Source of the DNA: a virus
Length of the DNA: 64,000 nucleotides
IMG/VR virus record: IMGVR_UViG_3300036853_000446
Coordinates: 248,001-312,000 of that record
Direction: 5' to 3' (one strand)
This document shows positions 16,052 through 24,517 of the stretch, piece after piece. The notes under the pieces were generated by a model. The model ran no database searches and was not told the origin of the DNA. It worked only from the letters and a program-made list of their open reading frames with translations. Every line of letters starts with the position of its first letter. Within the stretch, counting starts at the first letter, position 1. A program made the position numbers and the translations under genes.

Positions 16052-16594
16052 ATGACAACCACCCCCGCCGTCCGCTTTCACGCCCCCACGCGCCCCTATT
16101 CGCCGATCGACGCTCTGAACCGCCGCGCCGCCGCCACGGGCTCTCCCCGTTACGGCCAGCTGACGTCCCACGCCGACTACAACGGCCATTCCGTGTCGGT
16201 ATATTTCAACGACTATCGCCAGTACTACGTCGCCGACTACACCTGGTCGGGCCGGCAGGTTCTCGGGCGCGGCGAATTCGCAACGTGTCTCGAGGCAGCA
16301 CTTTTCGAGTACGGGCGCGGCGCCCTGGGTGGCAGTGTCTCCGTCTCGGTGCGCGCCGATGATGCCGAGGCGATTGCCTTGTGTGAGGCCTCGCCCCTGC
16401 TCGTCCCGGGCGTCGAAGCTTCGCGTCCCGTGTGGTATACGTGGCGGCATGAGGTGGCAGCTTCCTGCGCGCAAGACGCCGCCGTTCGCACGCCGAAGAT
16501 GCTCTTCGATTGGTCCTTGCTCGAGTCGGCCGAGAGCCGCGAGGCTTACGAGGCGGCCTTGAAGGCGAAGCACGGCCGGGTCTACAATTTCTGA
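16052..16594 (+). CDS. Unknown protein
   Basis: 180 residues, MTTTPAVRFHAPTRPYSPID.... A strand-rich middle (HSVSVYFNDYRQYYVADYTWSGRQVLGRGEF) is followed by a helical C-terminal half (EAALFEYGRG, ESREAYEAALKAKHG). No motif recognised. Expressed from the shared promoter. Confidence 0.6.
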   Translation: MTTTPAVRFHAPTRPYSPIDALNRRAAATGSPRYGQLTSHADYNGHSVSVYFNDYRQYYVADYTWSGRQVLGRGEFATCLEAALFEYGRGALGGSVSVSVRADDAEAIALCEASPLLVPGVEASRPVWYTWRHEVAASCAQDAAVRTPKMLFDWSLLESAESREAYEAALKAKHGRVYNF

Positions 16595-16644
16595 TAACAT
16601 TCGAAAACGAACCGGTTCAAAGCCCGTTTAGTGGGGATTTTCCA

Positions 16645-17277
16645 ATGCATGACTACGATCGCAGGCCACAACAGGACCGCACCGCAACGCACAAGTCCGT
16701 TGTAGGGCCGTTTACCAAACAGCATTACACGGCCGCTTGGGCGCCCCTTCTTCACCTGTCGCTAGACGAGCAGCGAGGGGTTTACGCCGGCCCCGACGGG
16801 CTTCCGGGCTGCTGGACGTATCAGGACGAGCGTCACTACGGCCCCTCTCTCGGCACCGCGGACAATCGACACGCGACGCCGGAGGCGGCACTCGAGTCCG
16901 CCGTGGAACGAGACGTCTACTCGGCAGCCCAGGGTGGCCCACTCACCCGAGAGGAATACGAGGCGGAGATCAAGCGGCTCCACCTCCACCAGATGTGGAA
17001 GGACCGGGATTGCGCGGCGATCATGGGTGGCGATTGGGATTTCAAGACGTACGGCGTCAAGGGAGCAGCGGAACGCATTCTCGCTGGCCGACGGGGCGCG
17101 GCGGTCAAGGAGGAGAGCCAGAAATCTGCCCCGAACAATGATGATCGCGTCGCACTCGAGATGGAGATTGCAGACCTCGAGGAGCAGGCACAAGACGCCG
17201 AGGATCGAGAGCAGCTCGGCCGTGCATCAGCCCTGCGCGCCAAGGCCCGTGCACTACGCAGCCGCACCCACGGTTGA
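16645..17277 (+). CDS. Unknown protein with C-terminal coiled coil
   Basis: 210 residues, MHDYDRRPQQDRTATHKSV.... Aromatic-rich first half (WTYQDERHYGP), a helical middle (LTREEYEAEIKRLHLHQMWKDRDC) and a charged coiled coil near the end (RVALEMEIADLEEQAQDAEDREQLGRASALRAKARALRS). Follows the previous gene by 50 bases. No family recognised. Confidence 0.6.
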   Translation: MHDYDRRPQQDRTATHKSVVGPFTKQHYTAAWAPLLHLSLDEQRGVYAGPDGLPGCWTYQDERHYGPSLGTADNRHATPEAALESAVERDVYSAAQGGPLTREEYEAEIKRLHLHQMWKDRDCAAIMGGDWDFKTYGVKGAAERILAGRRGAAVKEESQKSAPNNDDRVALEMEIADLEEQAQDAEDREQLGRASALRAKARALRSRTHG

Positions 17278-17318
17278 ATCAGAGAGGCACGAGTTAAGTC
17301 GAGCTGCAGGCCGCGTCC

Positions 17319-17453
17319 TCAGCCTTTTCCTTCGCGATCATTGAATCTGCCGGCGCGAGTGGGAGGCTTGGACCAGCTCTCTGCCAGCCGATCCCAGTCC
17401 GCCGCCACCGCCTCCTGATCGGTCGTGATCTTGCGCTTCTTCCGACGAGGCAT
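17319..17453 (-). CDS. Small basic protein (44 aa), uncertain
   Basis: MPRRKKRKITTDQEAVAADWDRLAESWSKPPTRAG... Short, basic N-terminus then a Trp-containing helix. The frame continues to an ATG at 17549 near the degenerate end of CRISPR array 3, but the extra residues are less protein-like. Real gene status is uncertain. Confidence 0.4.
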   Translation of the reverse strand: MPRRKKRKITTDQEAVAADWDRLAESWSKPPTRAGRFNDREGKG

Positions 17454-17551
17454 TGTCGTCGCCGTGGCCCCGATGTCCAGGACGCTCGCCACGGCGAGCC
17501 ACAGGTTCATGAAGCGGCTACGCTCAACTCGGCGCTGCGAGGGGGACATGA

Positions 17552-18318
17552 TCGTGGTCTGGTAAGGCTCCATACAGCCTCGCGAATAAGTTCACAGCTT
17601 GAAAGGTCAAGGACAGATCGGGTTGTCGTGGTTGGGTGGGCTCCACGCAGCCTCTCAAATCGGTCGCCTTTGACACGGGCATACTCATATCATGCTGCCA
17701 GTCGTGGTTGGGTGGGCTCCACGCAGCCTCTCAAATCCGAGCACCACCGCGTCGCGACGCGGAAGGTAGTGGGGTCGTGGTTGGGTGGGCTCCACGCAGC
17801 CTCTCAAATCGCAAGCCAAGGATGCACGTGCTACGGACGACCGCGTGTCGTGGTTGGGTGGGCTCCACGCAGCCTCTCAAATCAAGCTGGCGGAAGCTGC
17901 CGTTGACCACTCTTCTATCGTCGTGGTCGGGTGGGCTCCACGCAGCCTCTCAAATCTGAACCTCGAGTGGATGCTTAATGGACCGCTCATCGTCGTGGTC
18001 GGGTGGGCTCCACGCAGCCTCTCAAATCCAATGCGCGACGAGGCTCGTCACCTGCGTCGGATTGTCGTGGTTGGGTGGGCTCCACGCAGCCTCTCAAATT
18101 CGCCTCGAAGCAGTCGGCACTCGTATCGGATGCGCACGTCGTGGTCGGGTGGGCTCCACGCAGCCTCTCAAATTCTGCGCCTGCAGGTGCGGGCTACCGA
18201 TCACAGTGGCGTCGTGGTCGGGTGGGCTCCACGCAGCCTCTCAAATCCGTCAAGTCCTCGGCCCCGAGACGGAGGTTGTGCTGTCGTGGTCGGGTGGGCT
18301 CCACGCAGCCTCTCAAAT
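17552..18318 (-). CRISPR. CRISPR array 3 (repeat family A), 11 repeats
   Basis: Repeats start at 17552 (degenerate), 17625, 17701, 17774, 17847, 17920, 17992, 18064, 18138, 18211 and 18283, with ten spacers of 36-40 bases. The leftmost repeat has several changes (AAGG, CATACAGC, CGCGAAT), as expected of the oldest, leader-distal end. The leader is on the right. No cas gene adjoins. Confidence 0.92.
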
Positions 18319-18475
18319 CTGTAGCCATAAAGTCCAGGCAATATAGGGCATTGCAAGGCGGATTGCGAGAGGGTCATTTACGAGCTGGTTTGTTCGCGCG
18401 TAACCCTTCGATTTGCTTTGCGTGAACTATCGAATCACCTTCGCGCTCGCCGAAGCCCAGAGGGGCTTCGGCCGT
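18319..18475 (-). promoter_or_regulatory. Leader of CRISPR array 3
   Basis: Homologous to the leaders at 2981 and 12522; the -10 box TATATT (minus strand) is at 18340-18345. The outer end is a strong hairpin, GCCGAAGCCC paired with GGGCTTCGGC at about 18449-18472. Unlike the other two leaders, no basic-tailed paralog gene follows. Confidence 0.8.
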
Positions 18476-18487
18476 CCTGAGGTCCGA

Positions 18488-18748
18488 TCACGACAACCCT
18501 ACCGTCTGTTTCGTCACGCCAACCAAGCCGAGAAGTCCGGCGAGACGGATCGCCTTGTAACAGCGTTCCTCGACCAATCCCGTCTCGCGGCCGAGCCTCG
18601 CGGCAAAAACATCGATGTCCACGATCCCGAGCCGGTTCGAGAGCTGAGCGACCAACAGAACCAATGAGACCGCGCTCCCGGGCATCTCGGTTCCGTGCAT
18701 CGTAAGCTCCGGAAACCATGGCACCGTGTGGAGAGGGCTCTCGGACAT
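18488..18748 (-). CDS. Small helical protein
   Basis: 86 residues, MSESPLHTVPWFPELTMHG... with VSLVLLVAQLSNRLGIVDIDVFAARLG and a helix-turn-helix-like ETGLVEERCYKAIRLAGLLGLVGVTKQT. ATAAGAT lies 11 bases before the ATG on the minus strand. It runs toward the leader of array 3. Could be a small DNA-binding protein; low certainty. Confidence 0.5.
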   Translation of the reverse strand: MSESPLHTVPWFPELTMHGTEMPGSAVSLVLLVAQLSNRLGIVDIDVFAARLGRETGLVEERCYKAIRLAGLLGLVGVTKQTVGLS

Positions 18749-18826
18749 GGCCCAATCTTATCGTCTTTTTCCACGCGAGGGCGCATCAAAAGCGCGGTAA
18801 CCTCCACGCCCATGGGAGAAATAAAG

Positions 18827-19282
18827 ATGGTCGACAAATGGGCACACACGACCGATGAGTTGCAGACGATGATCTCGAAGATGCAGGGCGTGAGCAACTG
18901 GTTCTACACGCACGCGCAAAGGACCGGCTGTCATGCATTCCTGGAGTTTACGGGCCTCATGAACGAGTACATCACGTTATGTCGTGCCGCGCTCTCGCAA
19001 GGCATCGACTTTACCGACACCAACGTGCACGGCCCCGGCAAGGCTCTACCGATGCAGAGCTTTCACCGCGATTATCTGAACGAGAAACTCCAGTGTATTT
19101 ATGGCGTGAGTCTCAACGCACTCACGAAGGCGCGACCGAGCGAAGAATCTGCTGACGAACAGCCCGCGCGTCTCCGAGCGACATGGGAAGAGGGACTCGC
19201 ATCGCTTGACGAGCACGGTCCGCAGCTCGAAACGGATGAGGAATTTGAGGCATTCCTGGACGAGTGCGAAGCGGAGTCGTGA
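18827..19282 (+). CDS. Unknown acidic helical protein
   Basis: 151 residues from MVDKWAHTTDELQTMISKMQG, with GGAGA 8 bases before the ATG; an upstream in-frame ATG at 18812 is weaker. Helical throughout and ending in a very acidic tail (LETDEEFEAFLDECEAES). No family recognised. Confidence 0.65.
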   Translation: MVDKWAHTTDELQTMISKMQGVSNWFYTHAQRTGCHAFLEFTGLMNEYITLCRAALSQGIDFTDTNVHGPGKALPMQSFHRDYLNEKLQCIYGVSLNALTKARPSEESADEQPARLRATWEEGLASLDEHGPQLETDEEFEAFLDECEAES

Positions 19283-19332
19283 GGTGAAATCTTGTCTTTC
19301 CCCTCCGCTCGTTCGTGGGTATCCTTCCGGCC

Positions 19333-19980
19333 ATGGAGGAGGTGTCTGGCGACATCACGTCGGCCAAATTGGCCAATGCGTACACGTGGGCCATTCGCGT
19401 CCTGCGGTTCGACGACGGCGGGCTGCTTCCGGAAATACGGGAGCGCTACGAAAGACTGGAGGGAAAGCCTGTCGAGGGGCCCTGGGGCCCTTCGCGCTCC
19501 GTATGGCAGCCGGGAATCTGGAAAACGGAACCGGATCTGGTCGAGTGGCGCTCGGCCGCCGTTCCATACCCGCTCTTGATCATCCGTGGCGACGTGGGTG
19601 CACTTTGCGGATACGTCGGTGTCCCGCCTTCGCATCCGTTTCATGGACGCTCGCCCCGCGATGTCGGCTTTGAGTTCGGCATCAATTGGGCAGGTCCCTG
19701 TGATGGCTATCGCATTCCCACGGGCGAACCTCCTGACTGCTGGTGGTTCGGCTTCGACTGCGCCCACGCGGGCAATTACGTGCCCGCTATCGCCGCCCTC
19801 GAGCAATCGATCAGCGACCTCACCGGGGCTCCCCTGAGGCTCATGAAAACGGGATTTCTCTCGAGTGGGTATTACGTGGACATCGCTGAATTGCGCCTCA
19901 GGACTGAAGCTGTAGCGATCTGGTTGTTCGAGGCGAATCAAACCGACGCACCCGACCGTACTCCCAGCAACGTCCCATGA
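19333..19980 (+). CDS. Conserved phage-type hypothetical protein
   Basis: 215 residues. The segment GALCGYVGVPPSHPFHG...DVGFEFGINWAGPC...CWWFGFDCAHAGNYVP is the hallmark of a family common in phages and mobile elements (GYVGVP-x-HP...WWFGFDCAH-x-GD). The conserved Cys, His and Asp suggest a metal or catalytic site, but the family's function is not known. The stop overlaps the next start (ATGA). Confidence 0.7.
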   Translation: MEEVSGDITSAKLANAYTWAIRVLRFDDGGLLPEIRERYERLEGKPVEGPWGPSRSVWQPGIWKTEPDLVEWRSAAVPYPLLIIRGDVGALCGYVGVPPSHPFHGRSPRDVGFEFGINWAGPCDGYRIPTGEPPDCWWFGFDCAHAGNYVPAIAALEQSISDLTGAPLRLMKTGFLSSGYYVDIAELRLRTEAVAIWLFEANQTDAPDRTPSNVP

Positions 19981-20206
19981 TCGATCTCAAAACCGCAATT
20001 TGTCATGCCGTCAATGACCTGACACAGGAGCAGGCGCTCTCGCCGTTTACAATGCCCTGGCTCAGTGGCACGAAAACACGAGCGTCGGCCTCGAAGAGGA
20101 ATCCTCCGAGTCCCGGGAGACCGCGCGGTTCACGGCAGCTGTGGACGCGGTGGGCGCCGTCGTGGCGGCCTGTGATGCGGAGTTGGCGCGCGTCGCGCTC
20201 AGCTGA
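19977..20206 (+). pseudogene. Frameshifted small gene
   Basis: The ATG overlapping the previous stop opens MIDLKTAICHAVNDLTQEQA; after about 20 codons this frame loses protein-like character. The +1-shifted frame continues convincingly as LAVYNALAQWHENTSVGLEEESSESRETARFTAAVDAVGAVV..., ending at TGA 20204-20206. One inserted or deleted base near 20035-20042 would restore a protein of about 76 residues. A sequencing or assembly error is as likely as a real mutation. Confidence 0.55.
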
Positions 20207-20224
20207 TCAAAACACCGGAATCTC

Positions 20225-20254
20225 CGGATCAACCCGTCGGGATTGCCCGTACTC
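20225..20254 (+). promoter_or_regulatory. Shared two-box promoter
   Basis: Box 1 CGGATCAAC (20225-20233), 12 bases, box 2 CCCGTACTC (20246-20254). ATG 6 bases downstream. Confidence 0.8.
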
Positions 20255-20260
20255 TCGGGT

Positions 20261-20677
20261 ATGAAGCACACGATCAAGCGCGGCGCCCTGATCATTGGGA
20301 CGATCGATTGCCCCGGCGACTCGGGCGCCTCGGTTTACGGGATGGAAGTTCTCGTGGAGTCAGCCTTCCCAGCCGTCGACCCAGACGCTGACACTCAGTT
20401 CGAGTCGTACGAGCGCGGAGAGAAGTACCTCCAGAGCGCGTACGAGGCCCACTGTGAGGCCAAGGGTATCGAGGCTATGCCGATGCCGGCCGCGTCCAAA
20501 GACCTCGACCAGGAGGACGCCTGGTACATGCGCGCCCGGGAAGCCGAGGAGGCCGCGTACTACGCCAGTCAAATGGAAGGTGTCGTCGAGGAAGTCCCCG
20601 CTGGCCAGGAAAGCCTCCCCGCATCCGCCGAGTTGCCTCCAGTCGCGAGCGACGAAGCCGATGATTTCCCTTTCTGA
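20261..20677 (+). CDS. Acidic protein with SSB-like C-terminal tip
   Basis: 138 residues from the ATG at 20261. The N-terminus is strand-rich (KHTIKRGALIIGTIDCPGDSGASVYGMEVLVES); the rest is acidic and helical, ending SDEADDFPF. That tip matches the acidic Asp-rich, Pro-Phe-COOH terminus of bacterial SSB. It is the second protein of the window with such a tail. No OB fold recognised. Confidence 0.65.
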   Translation: MKHTIKRGALIIGTIDCPGDSGASVYGMEVLVESAFPAVDPDADTQFESYERGEKYLQSAYEAHCEAKGIEAMPMPAASKDLDQEDAWYMRAREAEEAAYYASQMEGVVEEVPAGQESLPASAELPPVASDEADDFPF

Positions 20678-20701
20678 ACCTGAGCTGGACGAAAAAAGAG
20701 A

Positions 20702-20763
20702 GGCGACCCCCACAGCGTCGTGCAAGCGGTGGGGGGCTCCAAACTCACGATCGGGGGGTCGCC
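20702..20763 (+). terminator. Long-stem hairpin after 20261 gene
   Basis: GGCGACCCCC (20702-20711) pairs perfectly with GGGGGTCGCC (20754-20763), with a further smaller stem possible in the 42-base loop (CCCCAC/GTGGGG region). It lies 24 bases after a stop codon. There is no clear T-run, so it may be a terminator or a structured RNA. Confidence 0.45.
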
Positions 20764-21227
20764 CTCTAGGAGGGTAGTGTAGGTGAAACGCTCTTGTCCG
20801 TCCATTTCACTCGATTTCTCGGCAAGTCTTAGCCGGACGGGTTCAAAGAGAGAATGGAGAGCGATCCACCCTCGGCCACAGCCCGCAAAGCCCCCGGCCC
20901 CCTACCCCGTTTGTCTTTGCGCGGGCACCGGAAGGACCGCCCTCCGCATTCGACGTTTGTCTGACCAGGCAGTCGCCGTCAAGTTCAGTGTTTGGCTGTG
21001 CTTGCGCCGCTTTACCCCCCAATTGGGTTGTCATCTGCGCGAGGCCTGTCTCACCGGCTAGTCTGGCCTTGGGCTTAGGCAATCGAGCGCTCATGCATCG
21101 GGTTACTGAAGCTAACTTGCTCTGAGAATATTTCCGGCCAACCTCGCGTAGTTTAGGCTACGTTTGGTTTGGTTGGGGTTAAGGGCTCGCGTAGCGGCGG
21201 TGCGCCTGTGTCAGCGGGGGGTTCCAA
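20764..21227. other. Intergenic stretch without a convincing gene
   Basis: About 460 bases with only short, arginine-rich shadow frames. No promoter of the shared type and no repeat family seen. Confidence 0.5.
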
Positions 21228-21404
21228 ATGGTAAGTCACCGGTCCGTCTATCGGACCTTCGGGTTTTGTTGTGCCCTGATCTTCGTCCTGCTCTGGCAGG
21301 GACTTGTGAGCCATGTCATCGGCCCAGAGCTGAGGGGCGGTTTCCTGTTTCTGGGAATGATCATTTGGGCCGTGTGGGATGAGCGTGGCGATGTCGCCCC
21401 ATAG
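21228..21404 (+). CDS. Small membrane protein (58 aa)
   Basis: MVSHRSVYRTFGFCCALIFVLL..., two hydrophobic segments (about residues 11-31 and 37-50) and an acidic end WDERGDVAP. A GGGGGG tract lies 7 bases before the ATG. The other frames here are arginine-rich shadows. Role unknown. Confidence 0.6.
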   Translation: MVSHRSVYRTFGFCCALIFVLLWQGLVSHVIGPELRGGFLFLGMIIWAVWDERGDVAP

Positions 21405-21622
21405 ATTTTGTCTTCAAGTTCCCTATTTGCCCCGTACTTCGCCACCGATGCGGGGCCACCTCGGCATAGGTGGAGGCAGAAAAAACTAAGACCCCCTGGC
21501 TTGCCCGTTTGTCAGAGCGGGCCGACTGGTGCGACTTGACGGAACCTCCGTCGTCTCTGGCCTTTGGGGCCGCACCTCGCACGGCGCTTGTCCCGAGCGT
21601 AGCACCACGTACGCTACGAGCC

Positions 21623-21880
21623 ATGTCTTACGCGCGCCGCGGAGCCGAGTCCGATGTCTACATTTTTTCCGACGGCGTCTACGTCATCTGCATGGACTGT
21701 GAACTCGCGATTAACGGGGGTACCATCGCTGAAACCCACTATGGGCCGATGATCGCGCATCTCGAGGAGCATCGTGCACGCGGGCACAAGGTACCCGAGA
21801 GTGCTTTCGCTCGGCTCCGTGAAGAGGAGCGTCTTTCCGCGGTCGTCGCAGAGGCGAGACTCGAGGGTGACGATTTTTGA
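21623..21880 (+). CDS. Small conserved phage-type protein
   Basis: 85 residues: SDVYIFSDGVYVICMDCELA...THYGPMIAHLEEHRARGHKVPESAFARLREE. The pattern D-V-Y-x-F, CxxC, M-x-x-HL-x-x-H, G-x-x-VP-x-x-A is a family seen in many phages; Cys and His residues suggest zinc binding. Function unknown. Confidence 0.7.
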   Translation: MSYARRGAESDVYIFSDGVYVICMDCELAINGGTIAETHYGPMIAHLEEHRARGHKVPESAFARLREEERLSAVVAEARLEGDDF

Positions 21881-22122
21881 GTCTCTCGTCATATTTTTGT
21901 GTGAAATCTCAGACGGTGGGGTTTTCGATTCGCCGCGTCGTCTTACGACCGTCATGCGTGCGATCGATCATCATACAGATCTTGTTGGTCGTGGGTGCTT
22001 TGGCAATTAGTTTCAAAGTCCTCAGCCTGCATCTTTCGATCATGATGGTTCGTGTCATGCTCTCGTTAATTGCAGCCGTAATGATAATTGTTTATCTGAA
22101 AATTCCCAAAGATCATTCTTAG
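21877..22122 (+). CDS. Small two-segment membrane protein, start uncertain
   Basis: The frame to TAA 22120-22122 encodes two transmembrane stretches: IIIQILLVVGALAISFKVL and VMLSLIAAVMIIVYLKI. The most upstream start is a TTG overlapping the previous stop; a GTG at 21957 would give about 54 residues. Function unknown. Confidence 0.5.
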   Translation: MSLSSYFCVKSQTVGFSIRRVVLRPSCVRSIIIQILLVVGALAISFKVLSLHLSIMMVRVMLSLIAAVMIIVYLKIPKDHS

Positions 22123-22208
22123 ATCCGGTTACGAGAAAGTTTCAGAAAGCGCTGGATGGCTCAAGCCCCGAGTTTTGGATTGTGCCAATTAAGAGTGTGA
22201 GATCCCCC

Positions 22209-22529
22209 ATGGACGACGACAGCCTCCAGCCCGACGCCTTCAATGGTAAGAATTTACTCATCGCCGAGAAGCCTTGTGACGAATGCTTGTTCTCGAAGAA
22301 CAAGCTCGTCGACGAGCAGCGTAAGCGGGTGATCCTTCAGCAATGCTACAAGGATGGCTCGTATTTTATCTGTCACAAGGCCACGCTCGTCGGACGAGCG
22401 GTCATCTGTCACAACTTCGCGAAGTCGAATGAAGGCGCCGGGAATGCGACCATCAGAGTCGCACAATTCTTTGGTATGATCGAATACGTGGAACCGGGAT
22501 GCACCAGCGCCAACCCGAAGAAGCCCTGA
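22209..22529 (+). CDS. Cys/His-rich phage-type protein (DUF6283-like)
   Basis: 106 residues. PCDECLFSKNKLV...QCYKDGSYFICHKATLVGRAVICHNF has the spacing CxxC...C...F-x-CH...C of a phage family resembling DUF6283, probably a zinc-binding fold. Assignment is from recall of the pattern. Function unknown. Confidence 0.65.
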   Translation: MDDDSLQPDAFNGKNLLIAEKPCDECLFSKNKLVDEQRKRVILQQCYKDGSYFICHKATLVGRAVICHNFAKSNEGAGNATIRVAQFFGMIEYVEPGCTSANPKKP

Positions 22530-22860
22530 GCGGGGCGCGCTCGCCCGAAGCCGACATGATTCGGCTAAAGTCACTCAGCGGTCGAGCGCCACGTCCGACT
22601 GAGGCCGGTTGCAAGGCAAGGTGCGCCGCGGTCGACATGACGTTCTCCACACTCGGGGCACCAGAGGAGCATTGGGATTGTCTCGGTCATGAGCCGTTTT
22701 TACACCGTCGAGCTGCCACCTCGCATACGGTCCCATTTTGGTGAGCCAAATGCGCGGCAGTCATTGGACGCGGCACCGATTTTAGCGCATGATTTATCTG
22801 CGGCTCGGGGAAACCCGAGCATGCAAAACCACCCACCGACCACCCTAAAGAACCACCACC
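22530..22860. other. Intergenic stretch, no clear gene
   Basis: About 330 bases. A plus-strand frame from 22689 (MSRFYTVELPPRIRSHFGE...) looks protein-like only for its first 35 residues. Nothing else supported. Confidence 0.4.
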
Positions 22861-23130
22861 GTGATCATTTCCGCCAAATTCGCCAGTGCTTGCCCCTGTT
22901 GCTCGAGCCGTATCGCCGTCGGCAGCAAGGTCGAGTGGAGCAAGGGTGTAAAAGCCCGCCATATCACCTGTGCGGCCAAGCCCGGCGCCGTCACGGTAGC
23001 GAGTGCTCCGCGAGTGAGCGCTTACGGTCGCGGCTCCGGCGGAGGTCTCTGGACGGGCTGCTCGTGCGGCTCTCGCGAGGGTAACCCGCGTGACAGTGAC
23101 TGCGCGAGCTGCCAATACGACAACGAGTGA
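22861..23130 (+). CDS. Zinc-binding small protein
   Basis: 89 residues from a GTG. ACPCCSSRIAVGSKVEWSKGVKARHITCAA matches a common zinc finger (CPxC-x2-I-x2-G-x2-V...H-x2-C) seen in phage proteins; the C-terminal part is Gly-rich with CSCGSREGNPRDSDCASC, a possible second site. Function unknown. Confidence 0.65.
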   Translation: MIISAKFASACPCCSSRIAVGSKVEWSKGVKARHITCAAKPGAVTVASAPRVSAYGRGSGGGLWTGCSCGSREGNPRDSDCASCQYDNE

Positions 23131-23167
23131 TCCCTGCGCTTCCGGCAAGAAAAGAGACCACCACCAA

Positions 23168-23569
23168 ATGACCACCAGCGAAATCGAACCCGAAAAGAAG
23201 ACCATCAAAGTCAAGCTTTCCGAGCGCCGTCCCGTCACGCTCGATCCCGAGCAGTGGCCCATCATCGCCAAGGCGACGTGGTTCGACGGGCAGCACCGGA
23301 GTCAGGCCAATCACGAGGCGTATGTCCTGGTGCGGCAGCATGAGGACGGGCGTACACTCGTCTACTCGAAACTGTTTGCTGGAGGCGGCGGCGTTTTCGT
23401 CGGATTCCGCGAATTGGCAGGCGGTTTCCTACTGCCCGCCCGCGGCTCGAGCAACGAGCGGGAGTACGCCGACGAGATTGTCCGCGCCATCCGTCGCTGC
23501 GCTGGCATCATCGACATGCCAGAACTCGGTGACGAGTGCATCTCGGACCTGCCCGCCGAAGAGATCTGA
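23168..23569 (+). CDS. Conserved phage/bacterial hypothetical protein
   Basis: 133 residues. KKTIKVKLSERRPVTLDPEQWPIIAKATWFDG...QANHEAYVLVRQHEDGRTLVY and the final DLPAEEI match a widespread family whose members keep 'VKLSERRPV', 'WP.IA', 'VRQH.DGR' and 'DLPAEE'. Biological role not established. Confidence 0.75.
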   Translation: MTTSEIEPEKKTIKVKLSERRPVTLDPEQWPIIAKATWFDGQHRSQANHEAYVLVRQHEDGRTLVYSKLFAGGGGVFVGFRELAGGFLLPARGSSNEREYADEIVRAIRRCAGIIDMPELGDECISDLPAEEI

Positions 23570-23584
23570 ACATCGGAGAAAACG

Positions 23585-23794
23585 TCAGGGCCCGCGGGAT
23601 GATCCGCTAGTCTTGGTGCCCTCGCAAACGTGGCAAGTGACACGCAGCCGGCCGAGTCCTCCGAGCCACAGCACGCCTTCACCACGGCATTCTGGACAGG
23701 GCTCGGGGGAGCCCGCCGTTTCGCGATCTTTTTGCTCGTTCCTACGCTCCGCATCCAGCTCGTTTGAAGGTTCCTCAGGCTTCGACGTGGACAT
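23585..23794 (-). CDS. Small DnaJ-like zinc protein
   Basis: 69 residues, MSTSKPEEPSNELDAERRNEQKD..., ending with CPECRGEGVLWLGGLGRLRVTCHVCEGT: two CxxCxG motifs, as in the DnaJ zinc domain. GAGGAGGGAACC directly precedes the ATG at 23794, a strong ribosome-binding site that decides this start over 23848. Confidence 0.65.
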   Translation of the reverse strand: MSTSKPEEPSNELDAERRNEQKDRETAGSPEPCPECRGEGVLWLGGLGRLRVTCHVCEGTKTSGSSRGP

Positions 23795-23850
23795 GGTTCC
23801 CTCCTCCTCAGAGACACCTGAGAAGCCACACGACGCTCCAACCGGCACCG

Positions 23851-24372
23851 ATGCCGCCTGAGACGAGCGAAGCCCCCCAGCGAGGCTCCCAGCCTACCAG
23901 AGGCCCCTTCCGTACGTCGACCGGCAAGCCCGGCGAGTCGTTCGGTAACACCACCGGCCTAGCGGAATCTCATATCGTTTGTGGAGACCTCTGGCCGGCC
24001 AAGCCGAAGACAGTTCCGGCGTGCCTTCTTGGAGCCAGGAATCATACTCTTCGCCCCTTGTCCTGCGACACCCACGGTCCATTTCCGTTTGCCGCCGTGC
24101 GCGATCTGCTCGGAATTACCCGCGCCCTGTACCGAGCCGAAATCGCTGGAGCGGCCGACGGCGCGCGGCTGCGAAGTCTCGAGGAAATCGGCAGGGGCTA
24201 TCGCAGTGCCCTCGACTTGGCTCGTCGAAGCGGAGAGGGAACGCTCGGTCGTCGTGCAGCGTGGTCATGGGCTGAGAAATCAACGTCCGCTTTGGGCAAC
24301 CTCGTCGCGGAGCAATCACAAGTGGCGACGCTCGTGCGTGCGTCGGCGGCTCTTCTCGGGAGACGACCCTAA
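23851..24372 (+). CDS. Unknown protein
   Basis: 173 residues from MPPETSEAPQRGSQP. The first 60 residues are Pro/Thr-rich; the rest is helical (FAAVRDLLGITRALYRAEIAGAADGARLRSLEEIGRGYRSALDLAR). No family recognised. Confidence 0.55.
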   Translation: MPPETSEAPQRGSQPTRGPFRTSTGKPGESFGNTTGLAESHIVCGDLWPAKPKTVPACLLGARNHTLRPLSCDTHGPFPFAAVRDLLGITRALYRAEIAGAADGARLRSLEEIGRGYRSALDLARRSGEGTLGRRAAWSWAEKSTSALGNLVAEQSQVATLVRASAALLGRRP

Positions 24373-24517
24373 CTCACTGAGTTCTCCACAACGACGCCAT
24401 GCCAAATGCTCACCAAATCGGTAGGCCACCGAGGGAGTCTCACAGAACCCAAAAGAGGGGCTTGCCTTCCCCGAGCCGAGCTGGCAAACCCGTCCACTCG
24501 AGGAGGCGTGAAGCCGT

